The notes under the pieces were generated by a model that was not told where the DNA came from, did not search any database, and worked only from the letters and a program-made list of their open reading frames with translations. Below, in pieces: positions 26,500-36,235 of a DNA stretch of 64,000 nt (its first letter is position 1; each line of letters starts with the position of its first letter). Source of the DNA: DASRAJ01 sp035638255 (GTDB taxonomy: Bacteria > Bacteroidota > Bacteroidia > Chitinophagales > UBA10324). The stretch lies in contig DASRAJ010000057.1 of NCBI GenBank assembly GCA_035638255.1, positions 15,077 through 79,076 of the forward strand, given 5' to 3'. The translations under genes were made by a program, and so were the position numbers.

Positions 26500-26909
26500 G
26501 AGAAAAAGGCGGAAGGGCACTCGAATCACTGGTCAGCTATGTCGAGCTAAGAATGCGGCTCCTGGCTTTAAAGAGTGCCGATAAAAGCTCAAGGGTAGCG
26601 TCAGGTTTCCTTACTATTGTCATCCTTGTTTTAATATTTATCTTCAGTATGGTTTTATTAAGTATTGGAACTGCCGTATTGATTTCCCGCGGACTTGATA
26701 AGGCGTGGGCCGGCTATTTTATTGTAGCCGGAATTTATATCCTCGCGGGAATCGTTCTTGTGAAAATGCGTAAGAGATTCATATTCGAACCCTTGTTAAA
26801 TTCAATAGTTCATTCTCTCTTGGGCGCTGAATTGGAGGCGGAAGACAAAATCGAAAACATACAGGATAAAATTGAAGATAAGCTTAACCTGGAGAAGCAA
26901 CCTGATTAA
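26487..26909 (+). CDS. Phage-holin-like DUF1469 family membrane protein
   Basis: The 140-residue protein has two hydrophobic helices (about 44-68 and 77-98), after an amphipathic N-terminal helix (ESLVSYVELRMRLLALKSADK), and an acidic coiled-coil tail. This matches the Phage_holin_3_6/DUF1469 family; despite the name these are usually chromosomal, not phage proteins. It is encoded with the preceding basic protein, and a convergent YtxH gene lies 128 bases away. The group resembles the small stress-envelope clusters common in Bacteroidota. Confidence 0.75.
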   Translation: MEPLREKGGRALESLVSYVELRMRLLALKSADKSSRVASGFLTIVILVLIFIFSMVLLSIGTAVLISRGLDKAWAGYFIVAGIYILAGIVLVKMRKRFIFEPLLNSIVHSLLGAELEAEDKIENIQDKIEDKLNLEKQPD

Positions 26910-26969
26910 TAAAAAGGTCCCCGTCGTCAAATACTCGTAGCTCTCATCATGTCAATTATCCATAAAAAC

Positions 26970-27002
26970 ATTGTAGCACAGAAGAAATTCCTGTGCTACA
27001 AT
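26970..27002. terminator. Perfect hairpin between convergent genes, possible bidirectional terminator or palindromic repeat
   Basis: ATTGTAGCACAG (26970-26981) pairs perfectly with CTGTGCTACAAT (26991-27002) around a 9-base loop. It stands between the holin-like gene and the convergent YtxH gene, as a bidirectional terminator would. No clear U-run follows, and the sequence resembles the widespread GTAGCACAG-type palindromic repeats, so a repeat origin is also possible. Confidence 0.5.
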
Positions 27003-27037
27003 TAAGATGAATAAGATCCACCAATCAGTAAAATGGT

Positions 27038-27238
27038 TTACACCCCCGAAACTTCATCACTTATACGGTCTTTCATTTCCGACATTGCCCTCTTGCCTTT
27101 TTGCATCCCTTCATTCCAGTAACCTTTTACCTTATTCGCGGCGCTTTTCGCACCCTCAATAAGTTCTTCCTTGTCTTCAGTAGCAAGCAGGTAACCGACG
27201 GCAGCTCCAATGGCTAATCCAAAAATTAATGTTTTCAT
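27038..27238 (-). CDS. YtxH-domain small protein
   Basis: The 66-residue protein begins with the YtxH-type membrane segment MKTLIFGLAIGAAVGYLLA and continues as an acidic/basic amphipathic helix (KSAANKVKGYWNEGMQKGKR). YtxH proteins are small one-helix membrane proteins often induced by general stress. It is convergent with the holin-like gene. Confidence 0.8.
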   Translation of the reverse strand: MKTLIFGLAIGAAVGYLLATEDKEELIEGAKSAANKVKGYWNEGMQKGKRAMSEMKDRISDEVSGV

Positions 27239-27925
27239 ATCTTGAAGTTTTTTTAGTGTTAAAAGATAAGCCGAATATTACAGGTATCATGCCATTCAAC
27301 TTAAAACTGATTCTACAACTGACATGACTGGGTATGTTTGACTTTAAATGCTCTGCGCGAAATCAAGTACAACTTTCCTTCGATTGACCATGGTCCCTCA
27401 ACAGCAATCCTTCAAAAATGATAAGCTGCTGTTCGAGAATACTCTTCATTAGCTTTTAATGGTGGGCACCTTTTTAGCATCTGTTCTTCAGCGCTCAATG
27501 TGAATATATATATATATATCTGTATATATGGATGTTATTTCCGTTCGCCGGTTGAAACTTACCGGAAAGATAAAAAGGCCCTTTTAAATATGATGAGAAA
27601 CATCGTCAGTATGATTTTACTGTGGCAATTTATTCCTCAGAAATCCCTGAATATTTATTTGATGATCACTATATAAATAAAGATGGCATGCTTCTATTAT
27701 AAATCCTAAACTTTATCAACTAAACAAATAAAACCAAATGGAAAATTCACCTGCAACCGGATGTATGGAAGTACCTTTTTCGTAAATCGTGATGCCATTG
27801 TTTTCACGGGTTAAAAATGAAACAAAGGCTTTCAAAGTCGGAGGGATCTCGTTCAGCCATTGGTCATCGGACTCTTTAATAAATGCGCGACTCATCCGGA
27901 TTAGTTTTAATCATTTGAACACCCA
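27239..27925. other. Long intergenic region with an AT microsatellite
   Basis: No convincing gene is seen. An (AT)n run at about 27505-27520 is followed by TATATATGG; a 28-codon frame from 27591 and a 13-codon frame from about 27738 exist but have no support. The region lies between the starts/ends of the YtxH gene and the histidine-kinase gene (kinase 3' end at 27926), so a promoter for YtxH must be in it; no consensus -33/-7 pair was found. Confidence 0.4.
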
Positions 27926-30754
27926 TCACGCCGGAATAAAAATATTAAACACCGCCCCCGCTCCAGCCCTGCCTTCAGCGGTGATAAAGCCATTATGGTT
28001 GTCAACAATTTTTTTGCATATTGCCAACCCGATGCCTGTTCCGGAATATTCGCTTTTACCATGTAGTCGCTGAAAGAGTTCAAAGATTCTTTTTGCATGT
28101 TGCTGATCGAAGCCAATACCGTTATCAGCAATTCTTATTCTGCAATAATTTTTATCGGGTTTTGCATTTTCATTTACAATTTGATTGCCTTTCACGAGCG
28201 CAGAAGTAATTTTTATTTGTGGTGCAAGATCTTTCTTGCTGTATTTAATAGCGTTCGAAATAATGTTTTCTAAAAGCTGCTGAAACTGAAAACGAATGAC
28301 GCGCAGGGCAGGTAACGGGGAAGAAATGATCTTCCCGTTTTTTTCCTCTAAAGAATGCTTTAACGAATTCTGAACTTCATCAAGCATACCATTCAAATCT
28401 ACGGATTCAAAAACTTTTTCGCCTGAAGAGGTGCGGGAGAATGAAAGAAGGTCATCAATCAACGTCTGCATCCGTTCCGCAGAATTTATGATGCGGTTGA
28501 AAGAATCCTTTATACCGTCAGGCATATAGGAGGGACTCATATCCATGATCCGGTTAGTGAACATTTTTATTTTCCGCAGCGGTTCCTGCAAATCATGGCT
28601 GGCGATATAGTTAAATGACATTAGCTCCTGATTGCTCCGCTCGAGCTCCTGATTTTTTTGTTCCAGGGATTGGTTAAGCTGCGCCAGCCGGTTCCTGTTT
28701 TCTTCCAGTTCCATTTCAGCTTTTTTCTCATTCGAAATATCACGGATGAAGAAAACAAATACCGGAATATCCGCCCTCCGTGAACGTGCTATGGTGAGCG
28801 CGATATAAAACTCTTGTCCGCTTTTATTTAAAGCCATTATCTCAAGAGTTTTGTTGAGCACGCGTGATTTCCCCGTGGTATGCAGGCGATGCAATCCATC
28901 GAGGTGCACCCTTCCGTAGCGCTGTGGAATAATGGTTTCGAGAAGGGATTTTCCAATGGCTTCATCCGCTTTCCATCCAAATATTTCTTCTGCTTTTGGG
29001 TTCCAAAGAAGGATCATGCTGTGTTCATCAATTACAACCACAGCATCGGGCGCATTATAAATAAGCTGCCGAAAAGTTTCTTCATTTTCTTTTAGCTGCC
29101 CGATTAACTGCTCTTCTTTCGTAACATCCTGGCAGGTACCCACTAATTTATAGGGCTTATCATTTTCATCCAGCATTACCTGGCCCTTACCGTGAAGAAC
29201 TTTTATAAGGCCCTCTTTTACCACAATTCGCATAACATAATCCTCGGCTATATGAGTATCTATTGCCTGCTGAATTTGCTGTCGTCTTTTGTCACGGTCT
29301 TCAGGATGAACAAATGATAAAAACCTTTCAAAAGTTATGACCTCTGATTGCGGTTCTAATCCATATATCCTGTAGAGCTCATCACTCCAATTGACTTTGA
29401 CCTCGCCTATAAACCAGCTCCAATTGCCAATATGGGTAATTGCCTGTGCCTGATTATGCAATTCCTCACTTCGTTCTAAGCGCTGAAGCATGTGATGCCG
29501 TTGTGTAACATCCATCACTGTTCCCTGCATTTTTAAGGGTTTACCATCCTTAAGGGTGACCAGGCCGCGTGCCCAAATAACTTTTTCACTTCCGTTTTTG
29601 CGGTAGCGGTATTCGCATTCATAGTCTCCCCCTGCTATTAATGCCTCATCTATTGACGCCTTCACCCTGCTTCGGTCAGAGGGATGTACGTATTCGAGGA
29701 AAGTAGTCAGAGTGGTTTTGCTGTCGAGTTCCAGAATCTTTTTAAGCTGAGGAGAATAGACCGACTCATACACTCCTAAATTCCATTCAAAGTGTCCCAA
29801 TCCCGCAAGTTCCTGTGCCTCGATTAATTGCTGTTCGCTTGATTTCAATCGGAGGGCAATTTCTCTATCATCGGTAATATCGATGGCAATACCGATTATT
29901 TCGGAAGGAATGCCGGCATCATTTCTTTTAAAGACAGTTTCATAGCTGCGATGCCAGCGATATATTCCCTGTTTATTTTTAACACGGTATTCAATGGTCC
30001 TCGTTTCATCATCAGAAATCATTGAAAATGCAGTCACATATTCTAAAAGTTCGGGCAGATCATCAGGATGTACCAGTTTTACCAGTAGCTGCCCTTCCAT
30101 TTCTTTCATATCCTCATCGGAATATCCTAAAAGCACCTCACGCTTGTGATTGGAATAAATTTCCTTCTGCTTCTCTACATCAAAGAGGTATAAAATGCCC
30201 GGGGTAGTGTTATTTATTTTATCAATCAAATAATGGTCTTCATTTATTTTTTTCTTCTGCAGATCAAACAACGCCTGGTAACAGACCCGTTCCGATTCCA
30301 TAGCGAACAGATCTACCTCTTCCATTACGTTTGTGCACACCTCGATGTCAGAGCTATATTGAGGTAAGAAATCACGAAATACTTTTCTTCGTACAAAACT
30401 GACAATTGAAATATCCTGTATCACTATTTCATCGCGTTGCAGAAACGGCAGGAATTTAGTAATCCATGATTGGAGGGATTTGTCAATATATTCTTTCACT
30501 TTATTCTCTGAAAATAAACCAAGCATTTCTTTCGTGCTCCGAATGGCCATCTCCTTTAACTCCGCTTCCGGCATTGTCTTAAAATAATTTAGCAGCGGAA
30601 CTTGTATTTCGCGTCCTATGCGAAGTTGTGCCAGCGCAAATTCTTCCAATTTATTATCTAAGAGAAATTGAGAGTATGCTGGCAAATAATTAAACTGCAG
30701 CGTAATCCCGCCGGCATAAGCATCCTTGTTCTTTTTCATTGCTGCTGTTGACAT
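27926..30754 (-). CDS. Multi-PAS sensor histidine kinase with N-terminal helical sensor domain
   Basis: The 942-residue protein starts with a helical domain (about 15-170; QFNYLPAYSQFLLDNKLEEF, FLPFLQRDEIVIQDISIVSFVRR) resembling the RsbR-type N-terminal (globin-like) domain. Four PAS domains follow (about 175-300, 305-420, 425-545 and 550-670), each ending in a DVT/DIS-type motif. Then a coiled coil (670-705), a HisKA domain with the phospho-accepting histidine in SHDLQEPLRK (about 722), and a HATPase domain with NAIKYS, DNGIGFD and GTGIGLAICKKIV. No membrane helix is evident, so it is cytoplasmic. No response regulator is adjacent. Met6 is an alternative start. Confidence 0.85.
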   Translation of the reverse strand: MSTAAMKKNKDAYAGGITLQFNYLPAYSQFLLDNKLEEFALAQLRIGREIQVPLLNYFKTMPEAELKEMAIRSTKEMLGLFSENKVKEYIDKSLQSWITKFLPFLQRDEIVIQDISIVSFVRRKVFRDFLPQYSSDIEVCTNVMEEVDLFAMESERVCYQALFDLQKKKINEDHYLIDKINNTTPGILYLFDVEKQKEIYSNHKREVLLGYSDEDMKEMEGQLLVKLVHPDDLPELLEYVTAFSMISDDETRTIEYRVKNKQGIYRWHRSYETVFKRNDAGIPSEIIGIAIDITDDREIALRLKSSEQQLIEAQELAGLGHFEWNLGVYESVYSPQLKKILELDSKTTLTTFLEYVHPSDRSRVKASIDEALIAGGDYECEYRYRKNGSEKVIWARGLVTLKDGKPLKMQGTVMDVTQRHHMLQRLERSEELHNQAQAITHIGNWSWFIGEVKVNWSDELYRIYGLEPQSEVITFERFLSFVHPEDRDKRRQQIQQAIDTHIAEDYVMRIVVKEGLIKVLHGKGQVMLDENDKPYKLVGTCQDVTKEEQLIGQLKENEETFRQLIYNAPDAVVVIDEHSMILLWNPKAEEIFGWKADEAIGKSLLETIIPQRYGRVHLDGLHRLHTTGKSRVLNKTLEIMALNKSGQEFYIALTIARSRRADIPVFVFFIRDISNEKKAEMELEENRNRLAQLNQSLEQKNQELERSNQELMSFNYIASHDLQEPLRKIKMFTNRIMDMSPSYMPDGIKDSFNRIINSAERMQTLIDDLLSFSRTSSGEKVFESVDLNGMLDEVQNSLKHSLEEKNGKIISSPLPALRVIRFQFQQLLENIISNAIKYSKKDLAPQIKITSALVKGNQIVNENAKPDKNYCRIRIADNGIGFDQQHAKRIFELFQRLHGKSEYSGTGIGLAICKKIVDNHNGFITAEGRAGAGAVFNIFIPA

Positions 30755-30883
30755 TGGAATTTAGTAGTGTTGCAAGATAAACAGTTCTCTTTTTTGGTTG
30801 TTGAAAATAATCGGGGACGTTAAGGGAAATAACTCGTTCCGGTATTGAGATTCATTTCTGATGTGCAATGAACATTAAAACAG

Positions 30884-33847
30884 TTATAGTACCAATGTCA
30901 CATTCCCCTGCAAATAATCAGAGCAGTCGTCGCAATCATACTTAATGTAATAAATATACACGTCCACCGGCATGGGCTTCCCCTTATACCTGCCATCCCA
31001 TCCTTTGGCGCCCTCATGTGTTTCAAAGACCAATTCTCCCCAGCGATTAAAGATGCTAAAGGTATAATTCAAATTACCTGTACAGTTCAGGTTGGGTTTA
31101 AAAAAATCATTCTTTCCGTCTCCATTCGGAGAGAATGCATTTGAAATGCTTATGCCAAAGTTCACCTGGCTTATTGTATCGCTTACGTAAATGGAATCAA
31201 GGCATCCGTCCGAAGTGGTGGCTACTAGTAGTATCGTATATATTCCGGCATTGTAGTAGGTATGAAGGGGATTCTGTTCTGAACTAAACGTGCTATCTCC
31301 AAAATCCCAATAATAGCCAATCACGCCGGATGAATCGCTGCTAAATTGTACCAACTGTGGCACGCAAAGCTTAGGCGCTTGCATGGTCACGGAGATATCA
31401 GGCAATGGATTTATACCAACGGTGACCGTGATTGATTGAGTGCATCCGTTAAAATCTGTCACATCGAGGTTGTAATCACCCGGCGCTAATCCAGCAATAT
31501 CCGGCGTTGTTTGGCCATTACTCCAATGGTAATTGAAAGGTGAAGTGCCTCCGCTCACATTGACGCTGATACTTCCATTGTTGCTAAGGCAAGTTGCATT
31601 GGTGCTATTGGCTGAAAGTGTAATTGGCTGAGAGGAGAGAATGTCAAAAGATTCTGTATGGGTGCAGCCTGCTGAGTCAGACACCGTTACGGTATAAGTG
31701 CCTTCGCAAAGACCCGTAATTGTTTCCGAGGTTTCTGAATTACTCCAGAGATAGGTGTAGGGCGCCGTTCCATTATTAGGTATCGCAGTAGCCATGCCGT
31801 TGCAGGGACCATTGCATGAAGGAGTGATGAGCAATGTAGTAGATAAGCCACCGACTGAACCGCCAACAGTAACTGAATCTACTATCGTTACGTTGAAGCA
31901 TGTGGAGGTATCGGATATGGTTACAGTGTATACGCCGGGGCAAAGATCAGTTGCCGTAGCACCGCTTCCCCCTGAGGGTGCCCAAAGAAATGAGAATCCT
32001 GTTGAGTCACAATTAATAGCCACGGTCGCGGTTGCACTTCCCGTACAGGTACATGGCGCTGCTGCCACGGAAGTCATTGATACACTTGGCTGAGTACAGG
32101 CGTCCATATCAATGGAGGAGATGAAGCCCTCTCCGCAAACCAATATCTCACCCGGAATATTTCCCAAACAAATATCATACACCGCGCCGGAGGTGCTCCC
32201 GGTGGTTAGCTGGTTCAGCGTGGCATCATACTTTACCACCTTATTTGAAGTCCCTACATACACGCTGCCGCACTGGTCAACAAATAAACCCCCGTTATAT
32301 AATTCAGTTCCGCCGACAACATTCACAGTGGTGCCCAATTGTGTACCGGTATTTTTGTCCCACCTTTTTAAAGTGTTGCCCTGAAAAGTATATAAATAAC
32401 ATCCGACGGCGATTCCGTTGAAGCCGCCGTAATCATTGGGGTAATAATCTCCCTGAGTTTCCATCATGGAATATCCATCCTGTACATTAAAAACGGGACC
32501 GAGTGAAGAAGTCAATTTGATTATTCTGTTACCTTCAATAGCGGGAGTACCACCGCATTGCAGCGCTAACGCGTAAATATCTCCCGTTGCAGGCGAACAA
32601 GCAAGAGATCGCACTTCAACGATAGAAGTATAAAGAGGTAAATAATTGGAGAAGTCTCCCGTGGCCGTATCCACTGAGAAGATGTTTGTAAAATCATAAA
32701 GGCTGTAGGAATACCCGAATCCTGCGCCATACAAAGCGCCGGTCTTGCAATTTTGGATGGTGCGCCAACCTTCAAGGTTAGGAAATGCAGCATTGCCAAA
32801 AGTATTGTTGAAGACCACGATTCCTGATGGACTGATTTTAGTATAATTGATCCCAATCCATGCGCCATAAGATATATAACTATTACCTGCATTGTCAGTT
32901 GCAACATCTCCCGGCCAATCGGTGTAGTTAGGATATGTAAACGTCCAGGTGAGAGCGCCGGTGGGAGTAAATTTCTTAAGGTAGAAAGGAGGACCGCCGC
33001 CGGCGCAATAGATATTTCCCGTACCATCTCTGGCGATGTCCCAGCCGGCATTTGTGCCCGAGAAGCTTGGATTTATGGTCCATGGATCAATGATTACCGT
33101 TTTGCTCTTGTCATAATTTGAGAGATGAAAATGAACTTCATTTCCCGTTTGAATAAACGATGATTTCAAGGGCACTAAATCGTCGGAGTAGTAGCTGACG
33201 GGAGCATGATCAATGATGTCGCCTAACCCCGTAGCAAGATGAATGTTACCATGTTCATCTGTGAAAATATTATCCGCTTCAGTGTATTTCATTTTGATTA
33301 CTGACGGATCAGCTCCCGGGTGTAGAATGATTGCATACTTTATCCCTTCCTTTTCATGAAAGGTATACACTACGTCAATGCCCGGGTATAGATTTTTATA
33401 GATCAGTCTTTGAAATGCATTTGCAACGAAAGTTGACTTGTTGTCCCGGGTATCGAGATAGGTGTAATAGTCCTTCACTTTACTCTCTGCTTCCATGACC
33501 ATACCAGGATTCTCGCCCACCCACTCCATTTGCACGAATACCGGGGGTGATTTTACTTCTGAATTTCTTTCTTCTGCTTCAGGGGCGGATTTATTTTCAG
33601 GCTTGTTGAAGCGATATGTGAGGCCATGAGGAGTAAAAAAAATTCGCGATCCGGGATCATCAATTGCATATTGAATACCGGAACCGGGGAGATTGTTCAT
33701 ATCATCAAACTGTCCTTTATTCTGAATGAAAACCTTTTGCCTGAATGGATCATTGATCGTCCAGTTAACAGAAGGAGTGGTACCGGCATTTGATTTCAGT
33801 GAAAAGAGAATTAGGATTATAGGGGCAAATAAGGATAAGATTTTCAT
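30884..33847 (-). CDS. Large secreted protein with SprB-like repeats, PKD domain and gliding-type (type B) T9SS sorting domain
   Basis: The start at 33847 opens a signal peptide (MKILSLFAPIILILFSLKSN), giving 987 residues. Layout: a DUF7948-like domain (about 35-270, FIQNKGQFDDMNN, IDPWTINPSFSG), a beta-propeller-like part (270-590), three SprB-like repeats (about 600-815, e.g. APYTYLWSNSETSETITGLC, SPFNYHWSNGQTTPDIAG), a PKD domain (815-900, YYWDFGDSTFSSEQNPLHTY) and the gliding-motility-associated C-terminal domain (903-987, AFSPNGDGKNDFF, IFNRWGELVFET, GWDGRYKGKPMPVDVYIYYI). Such proteins are exported by T9SS and anchored at the surface, where they act in adhesion or motility. Confidence 0.9.
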   Translation of the reverse strand: MKILSLFAPIILILFSLKSNAGTTPSVNWTINDPFRQKVFIQNKGQFDDMNNLPGSGIQYAIDDPGSRIFFTPHGLTYRFNKPENKSAPEAEERNSEVKSPPVFVQMEWVGENPGMVMEAESKVKDYYTYLDTRDNKSTFVANAFQRLIYKNLYPGIDVVYTFHEKEGIKYAIILHPGADPSVIKMKYTEADNIFTDEHGNIHLATGLGDIIDHAPVSYYSDDLVPLKSSFIQTGNEVHFHLSNYDKSKTVIIDPWTINPSFSGTNAGWDIARDGTGNIYCAGGGPPFYLKKFTPTGALTWTFTYPNYTDWPGDVATDNAGNSYISYGAWIGINYTKISPSGIVVFNNTFGNAAFPNLEGWRTIQNCKTGALYGAGFGYSYSLYDFTNIFSVDTATGDFSNYLPLYTSIVEVRSLACSPATGDIYALALQCGGTPAIEGNRIIKLTSSLGPVFNVQDGYSMMETQGDYYPNDYGGFNGIAVGCYLYTFQGNTLKRWDKNTGTQLGTTVNVVGGTELYNGGLFVDQCGSVYVGTSNKVVKYDATLNQLTTGSTSGAVYDICLGNIPGEILVCGEGFISSIDMDACTQPSVSMTSVAAAPCTCTGSATATVAINCDSTGFSFLWAPSGGSGATATDLCPGVYTVTISDTSTCFNVTIVDSVTVGGSVGGLSTTLLITPSCNGPCNGMATAIPNNGTAPYTYLWSNSETSETITGLCEGTYTVTVSDSAGCTHTESFDILSSQPITLSANSTNATCLSNNGSISVNVSGGTSPFNYHWSNGQTTPDIAGLAPGDYNLDVTDFNGCTQSITVTVGINPLPDISVTMQAPKLCVPQLVQFSSDSSGVIGYYWDFGDSTFSSEQNPLHTYYNAGIYTILLVATTSDGCLDSIYVSDTISQVNFGISISNAFSPNGDGKNDFFKPNLNCTGNLNYTFSIFNRWGELVFETHEGAKGWDGRYKGKPMPVDVYIYYIKYDCDDCSDYLQGNVTLVL

Positions 33848-33972
33848 CGGGAGAATGTTAACTTTTGAAGGAGTTGCCGCAATGAAATTACGAGTTAATG
33901 GGGAATTGCAAAAAGAATTTTCAATTATGAATTTGCTGTTTTGCGGTGACTGATGCTGAGCACCCACAATAA

Positions 33973-35010
33973 TTAAATTTTCTTGGTTCGGTTTTTTAAA
34001 AAGTCAATGATCTCTTCATCACTTCTAAAGGTATTGCCAATGTTCACGAAATGCTTTGCAAGTACATCGTAGCGTTTCATCATTAGCAACAGCCAGATGT
34101 AGAAATAGTCAATTCCTTCAAAGACCACCGCCCGCTCGTCAGCATACTTATCCTGGTGGGAGAGAAAATCGGCCGGCATTTCCGTCCAGTGCATTCGCGG
34201 TGCTAAATGATGACCTATATGATACCCGTCATTGAAACACCGCCGGTTATAAACGGAGTTAACACAGGTGATGCTGTTGCGATAATTGTTGGCGCTATCA
34301 TGAGCATCAATGAAAGCATGCTGTCCCCAGTTACCGGCCATCATAGCGAAGCGCGCGACAGCAAATGGAATAATAAAAACAAAGATTGTTGCCTGCCAGC
34401 TAATGAAAGAGAGCGCAATACATAGCGCAAAAAAAGAAAACTCGCCGCGGATCACTTTGTTCATCAGCTTCTTTCTCTTTTTCCGGCGGAAGTAGTTGAC
34501 AAGTTCAATTAATCCGATGAAAAAGAATTCAAGATAGTACCGGATGAAATCACGGAAACTGTCACGCTGATATGTCATGGTGCTGCTGCAATCATCTTCC
34601 AAATTATTTTCTACATGATGCATTCCAACGTGATGACTGAAGTAGGTTTCAGGCGACTGCCCGAAAAATGGGCCAAGAACCCAGGGGATGATATTATTTG
34701 CCCATTCATATTTTCTTTTGAAGAAGGCACAGTGGCTGGTGTTATGCATCATCAATACAAAAGGACCCATGAAATACAAAAGAATGGAAAGAAGATAGAT
34801 GATTGCCGCAGTATACCACATCCAGCCTTTCAGCAACGGTATATAAAGAAGTGCAGCGGCAGGAATAACAATCAAAATAATTTTAATACTGAGATGAACA
34901 AAGGGAAGATCGCGTTCATCGTTGATGAGGGGCAGGAAGAAATTTTCGAGCGTACTCCGATTCTCTTTTCTCACAAACACAGGATCATTAATGCCCGAAA
35001 GCACTCTCAT
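33973..35010 (-). CDS. Membrane fatty acid desaturase family protein
   Basis: The 345-residue integral membrane protein has hydrophobic segments at about 40-85, 105-118, 155-175 and 190-225. The three histidine boxes are present: HNTSH (89-93), HHVGMHH (126-132) and YHIGHH (263-268), with another conserved histidine at QHAFID (231). These eight-plus histidines bind a di-iron centre, and members introduce double bonds into acyl chains or hydroxylate lipids. It is encoded after the sigma/anti-sigma pair with a 57-base gap, on the same strand, and may be controlled by them. Confidence 0.85.
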   Translation of the reverse strand: MRVLSGINDPVFVRKENRSTLENFFLPLINDERDLPFVHLSIKIILIVIPAAALLYIPLLKGWMWYTAAIIYLLSILLYFMGPFVLMMHNTSHCAFFKRKYEWANNIIPWVLGPFFGQSPETYFSHHVGMHHVENNLEDDCSSTMTYQRDSFRDFIRYYLEFFFIGLIELVNYFRRKKRKKLMNKVIRGEFSFFALCIALSFISWQATIFVFIIPFAVARFAMMAGNWGQHAFIDAHDSANNYRNSITCVNSVYNRRCFNDGYHIGHHLAPRMHWTEMPADFLSHQDKYADERAVVFEGIDYFYIWLLLMMKRYDVLAKHFVNIGNTFRSDEEIIDFLKNRTKKI

Positions 35011-35067
35011 TCAATTGGCAATTGTAATGGGTCGAAGGTAAAAAGAAATATTATTTGCAGAAGAGAT

Positions 35068-35664
35068 TCATGCAGCCCTGCGCTGTCCAATTACGAGCAT
35101 GAGTTCTTTGCCTAAAACTCTTGCAGAGTGAGGAACTCCGGGTGCAATTTCAATAAAGTCACCGCCGCGGTGCTCAGATTTTTTTCCGTTAATGGTCATC
35201 TCACATTCGCCATTGCAAACGAAGAGATATTCATGGTGTAGAGGGTGAAATTCTTCATCAACGTAATCGCCATTCTTTCCCCAAACAGCATAGGTGTAAT
35301 AGTCTTCAGTACCCGGCAATTCGAGAAAGTAAATGCCGTGAAAATTTTCCGGCGGGTTAATTTGCTGCTCTTCTAAATACTGCAGCCACTCATTGGCAGT
35401 GGACTCAGCCGTTAACCGGGGAGGAAGTTTTGAATGCGAAGATTCAATGAAGCCGAGAATTTTATTTTTTAAACCGGCCGGAAGCACCGGTGAAACATTT
35501 GTAGCAGAATATGCAATGAGTGCATCATTCACAGAAGCAATCTCATGCCGGACGATATCATCTTCTTGAGCGAGCGTTTCCACCAGCACGCACTCGTCAT
35601 CACCGGCTATGCCCATCACGTATAGCTCTATGATTCCGGAATCAATTAATTCTTTCGCATTCAT
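35068..35664 (-). CDS. Cupin anti-sigma factor (ChrR/RskA-like)
   Basis: The start at 35664 gives an ATGA overlap with the sigma factor gene; a longer frame from 35736 would overlap it by 76 bases. The 198-residue protein has an N-terminal helical anti-sigma-like part (about 1-60; IIELYVMGIAGDDECVLVE) and a C-terminal cupin (about 100-195). Possible metal ligands are H140, H143/H144, E145 and H179. In ChrR, the cupin senses oxidative damage and the N-terminus holds the sigma factor. The typical zinc-binding HxxxCxxC of ChrR was not seen here. No membrane helix is present, so it is probably cytoplasmic. Confidence 0.8.
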   Translation of the reverse strand: MNAKELIDSGIIELYVMGIAGDDECVLVETLAQEDDIVRHEIASVNDALIAYSATNVSPVLPAGLKNKILGFIESSHSKLPPRLTAESTANEWLQYLEEQQINPPENFHGIYFLELPGTEDYYTYAVWGKNGDYVDEEFHPLHHEYLFVCNGECEMTINGKKSEHRGGDFIEIAPGVPHSARVLGKELMLVIGQRRAA

Positions 35665-36149
35665 TTTGATGAAGATTCGTTTTTCAATCCATCTGTTGCC
35701 TGGTGCAGTAAAGTCCTTACTTCCGTTGCACTGCAATCAAGCTTCTCAGCAATTTTAGCAACACTCAATCCCTGAAAGAAAATCAATTCAAGAACCATCA
35801 TCTTTTCTTTCACTCCTGATCGCTTCAATGAATTAAGCAGTTCACTTTCCGCCTTCACGCGTTCCTGGTGCGATAATGAATCGAGACTGAATTTCCGGGC
35901 GATACTCATCATCCAAATGCTAATGCTCTGCTGTGTGCCATCATAGTCGTTGTAGTGATTCCAGGCGTGAGTGAATGTTTTAAAAAGAATTTCTTCCGCA
36001 CGCTTTGTATCCTTTACGACTCTGTGAATCACTCCAAATAACATGCATGCATACCGGTCGTACAGTAACTCAACCGCCTCCACATTGCGCGACCGCAACA
36101 ACTCCAGCACTTTTTCCTCTGATGTTACTCCGTTGGTGGCAGTTTGCAT
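35661..36149 (-). CDS. ECF-type RNA polymerase sigma factor
   Basis: The 162-residue protein has sigma region 2 (about 15-85; ELLYDRYACMLFGVIHRVVKD, WNHYNDYDGTQQSISIWMMSIARKFSLD) and region 4 (about 105-158; GLSVAKIAEKLDCSATEVRTLLHQAT). No regions 1 or 3 are present, as in ECF factors. A TATTTTTG that fits the -7 form lies about 17 bases upstream of the start (36173-36166 minus), without a matching -33. The stop codon overlaps the start of the cupin anti-sigma gene by 4 bases. Confidence 0.9.
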   Translation of the reverse strand: MQTATNGVTSEEKVLELLRSRNVEAVELLYDRYACMLFGVIHRVVKDTKRAEEILFKTFTHAWNHYNDYDGTQQSISIWMMSIARKFSLDSLSHQERVKAESELLNSLKRSGVKEKMMVLELIFFQGLSVAKIAEKLDCSATEVRTLLHQATDGLKNESSSK

Positions 36150-36235
36150 AGATTACGTGATGCGTCAAAAATATGATATTTGATTCAATGAGTGAAGTAA
36201 AGAATTACTTTTTTGCAGGACGGATTTAAGTGATC

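Noticed and set aside
26487..26909. Holin-like protein as sign of a prophage
   Set aside because: DUF1469 holin-like proteins are usual chromosomal genes, and no other phage gene is present.
27500..27525. AT dinucleotide run as a possible replication or integration site
   Set aside because: It is only a short microsatellite; no DnaA boxes, direct repeats or tRNA end were seen nearby.
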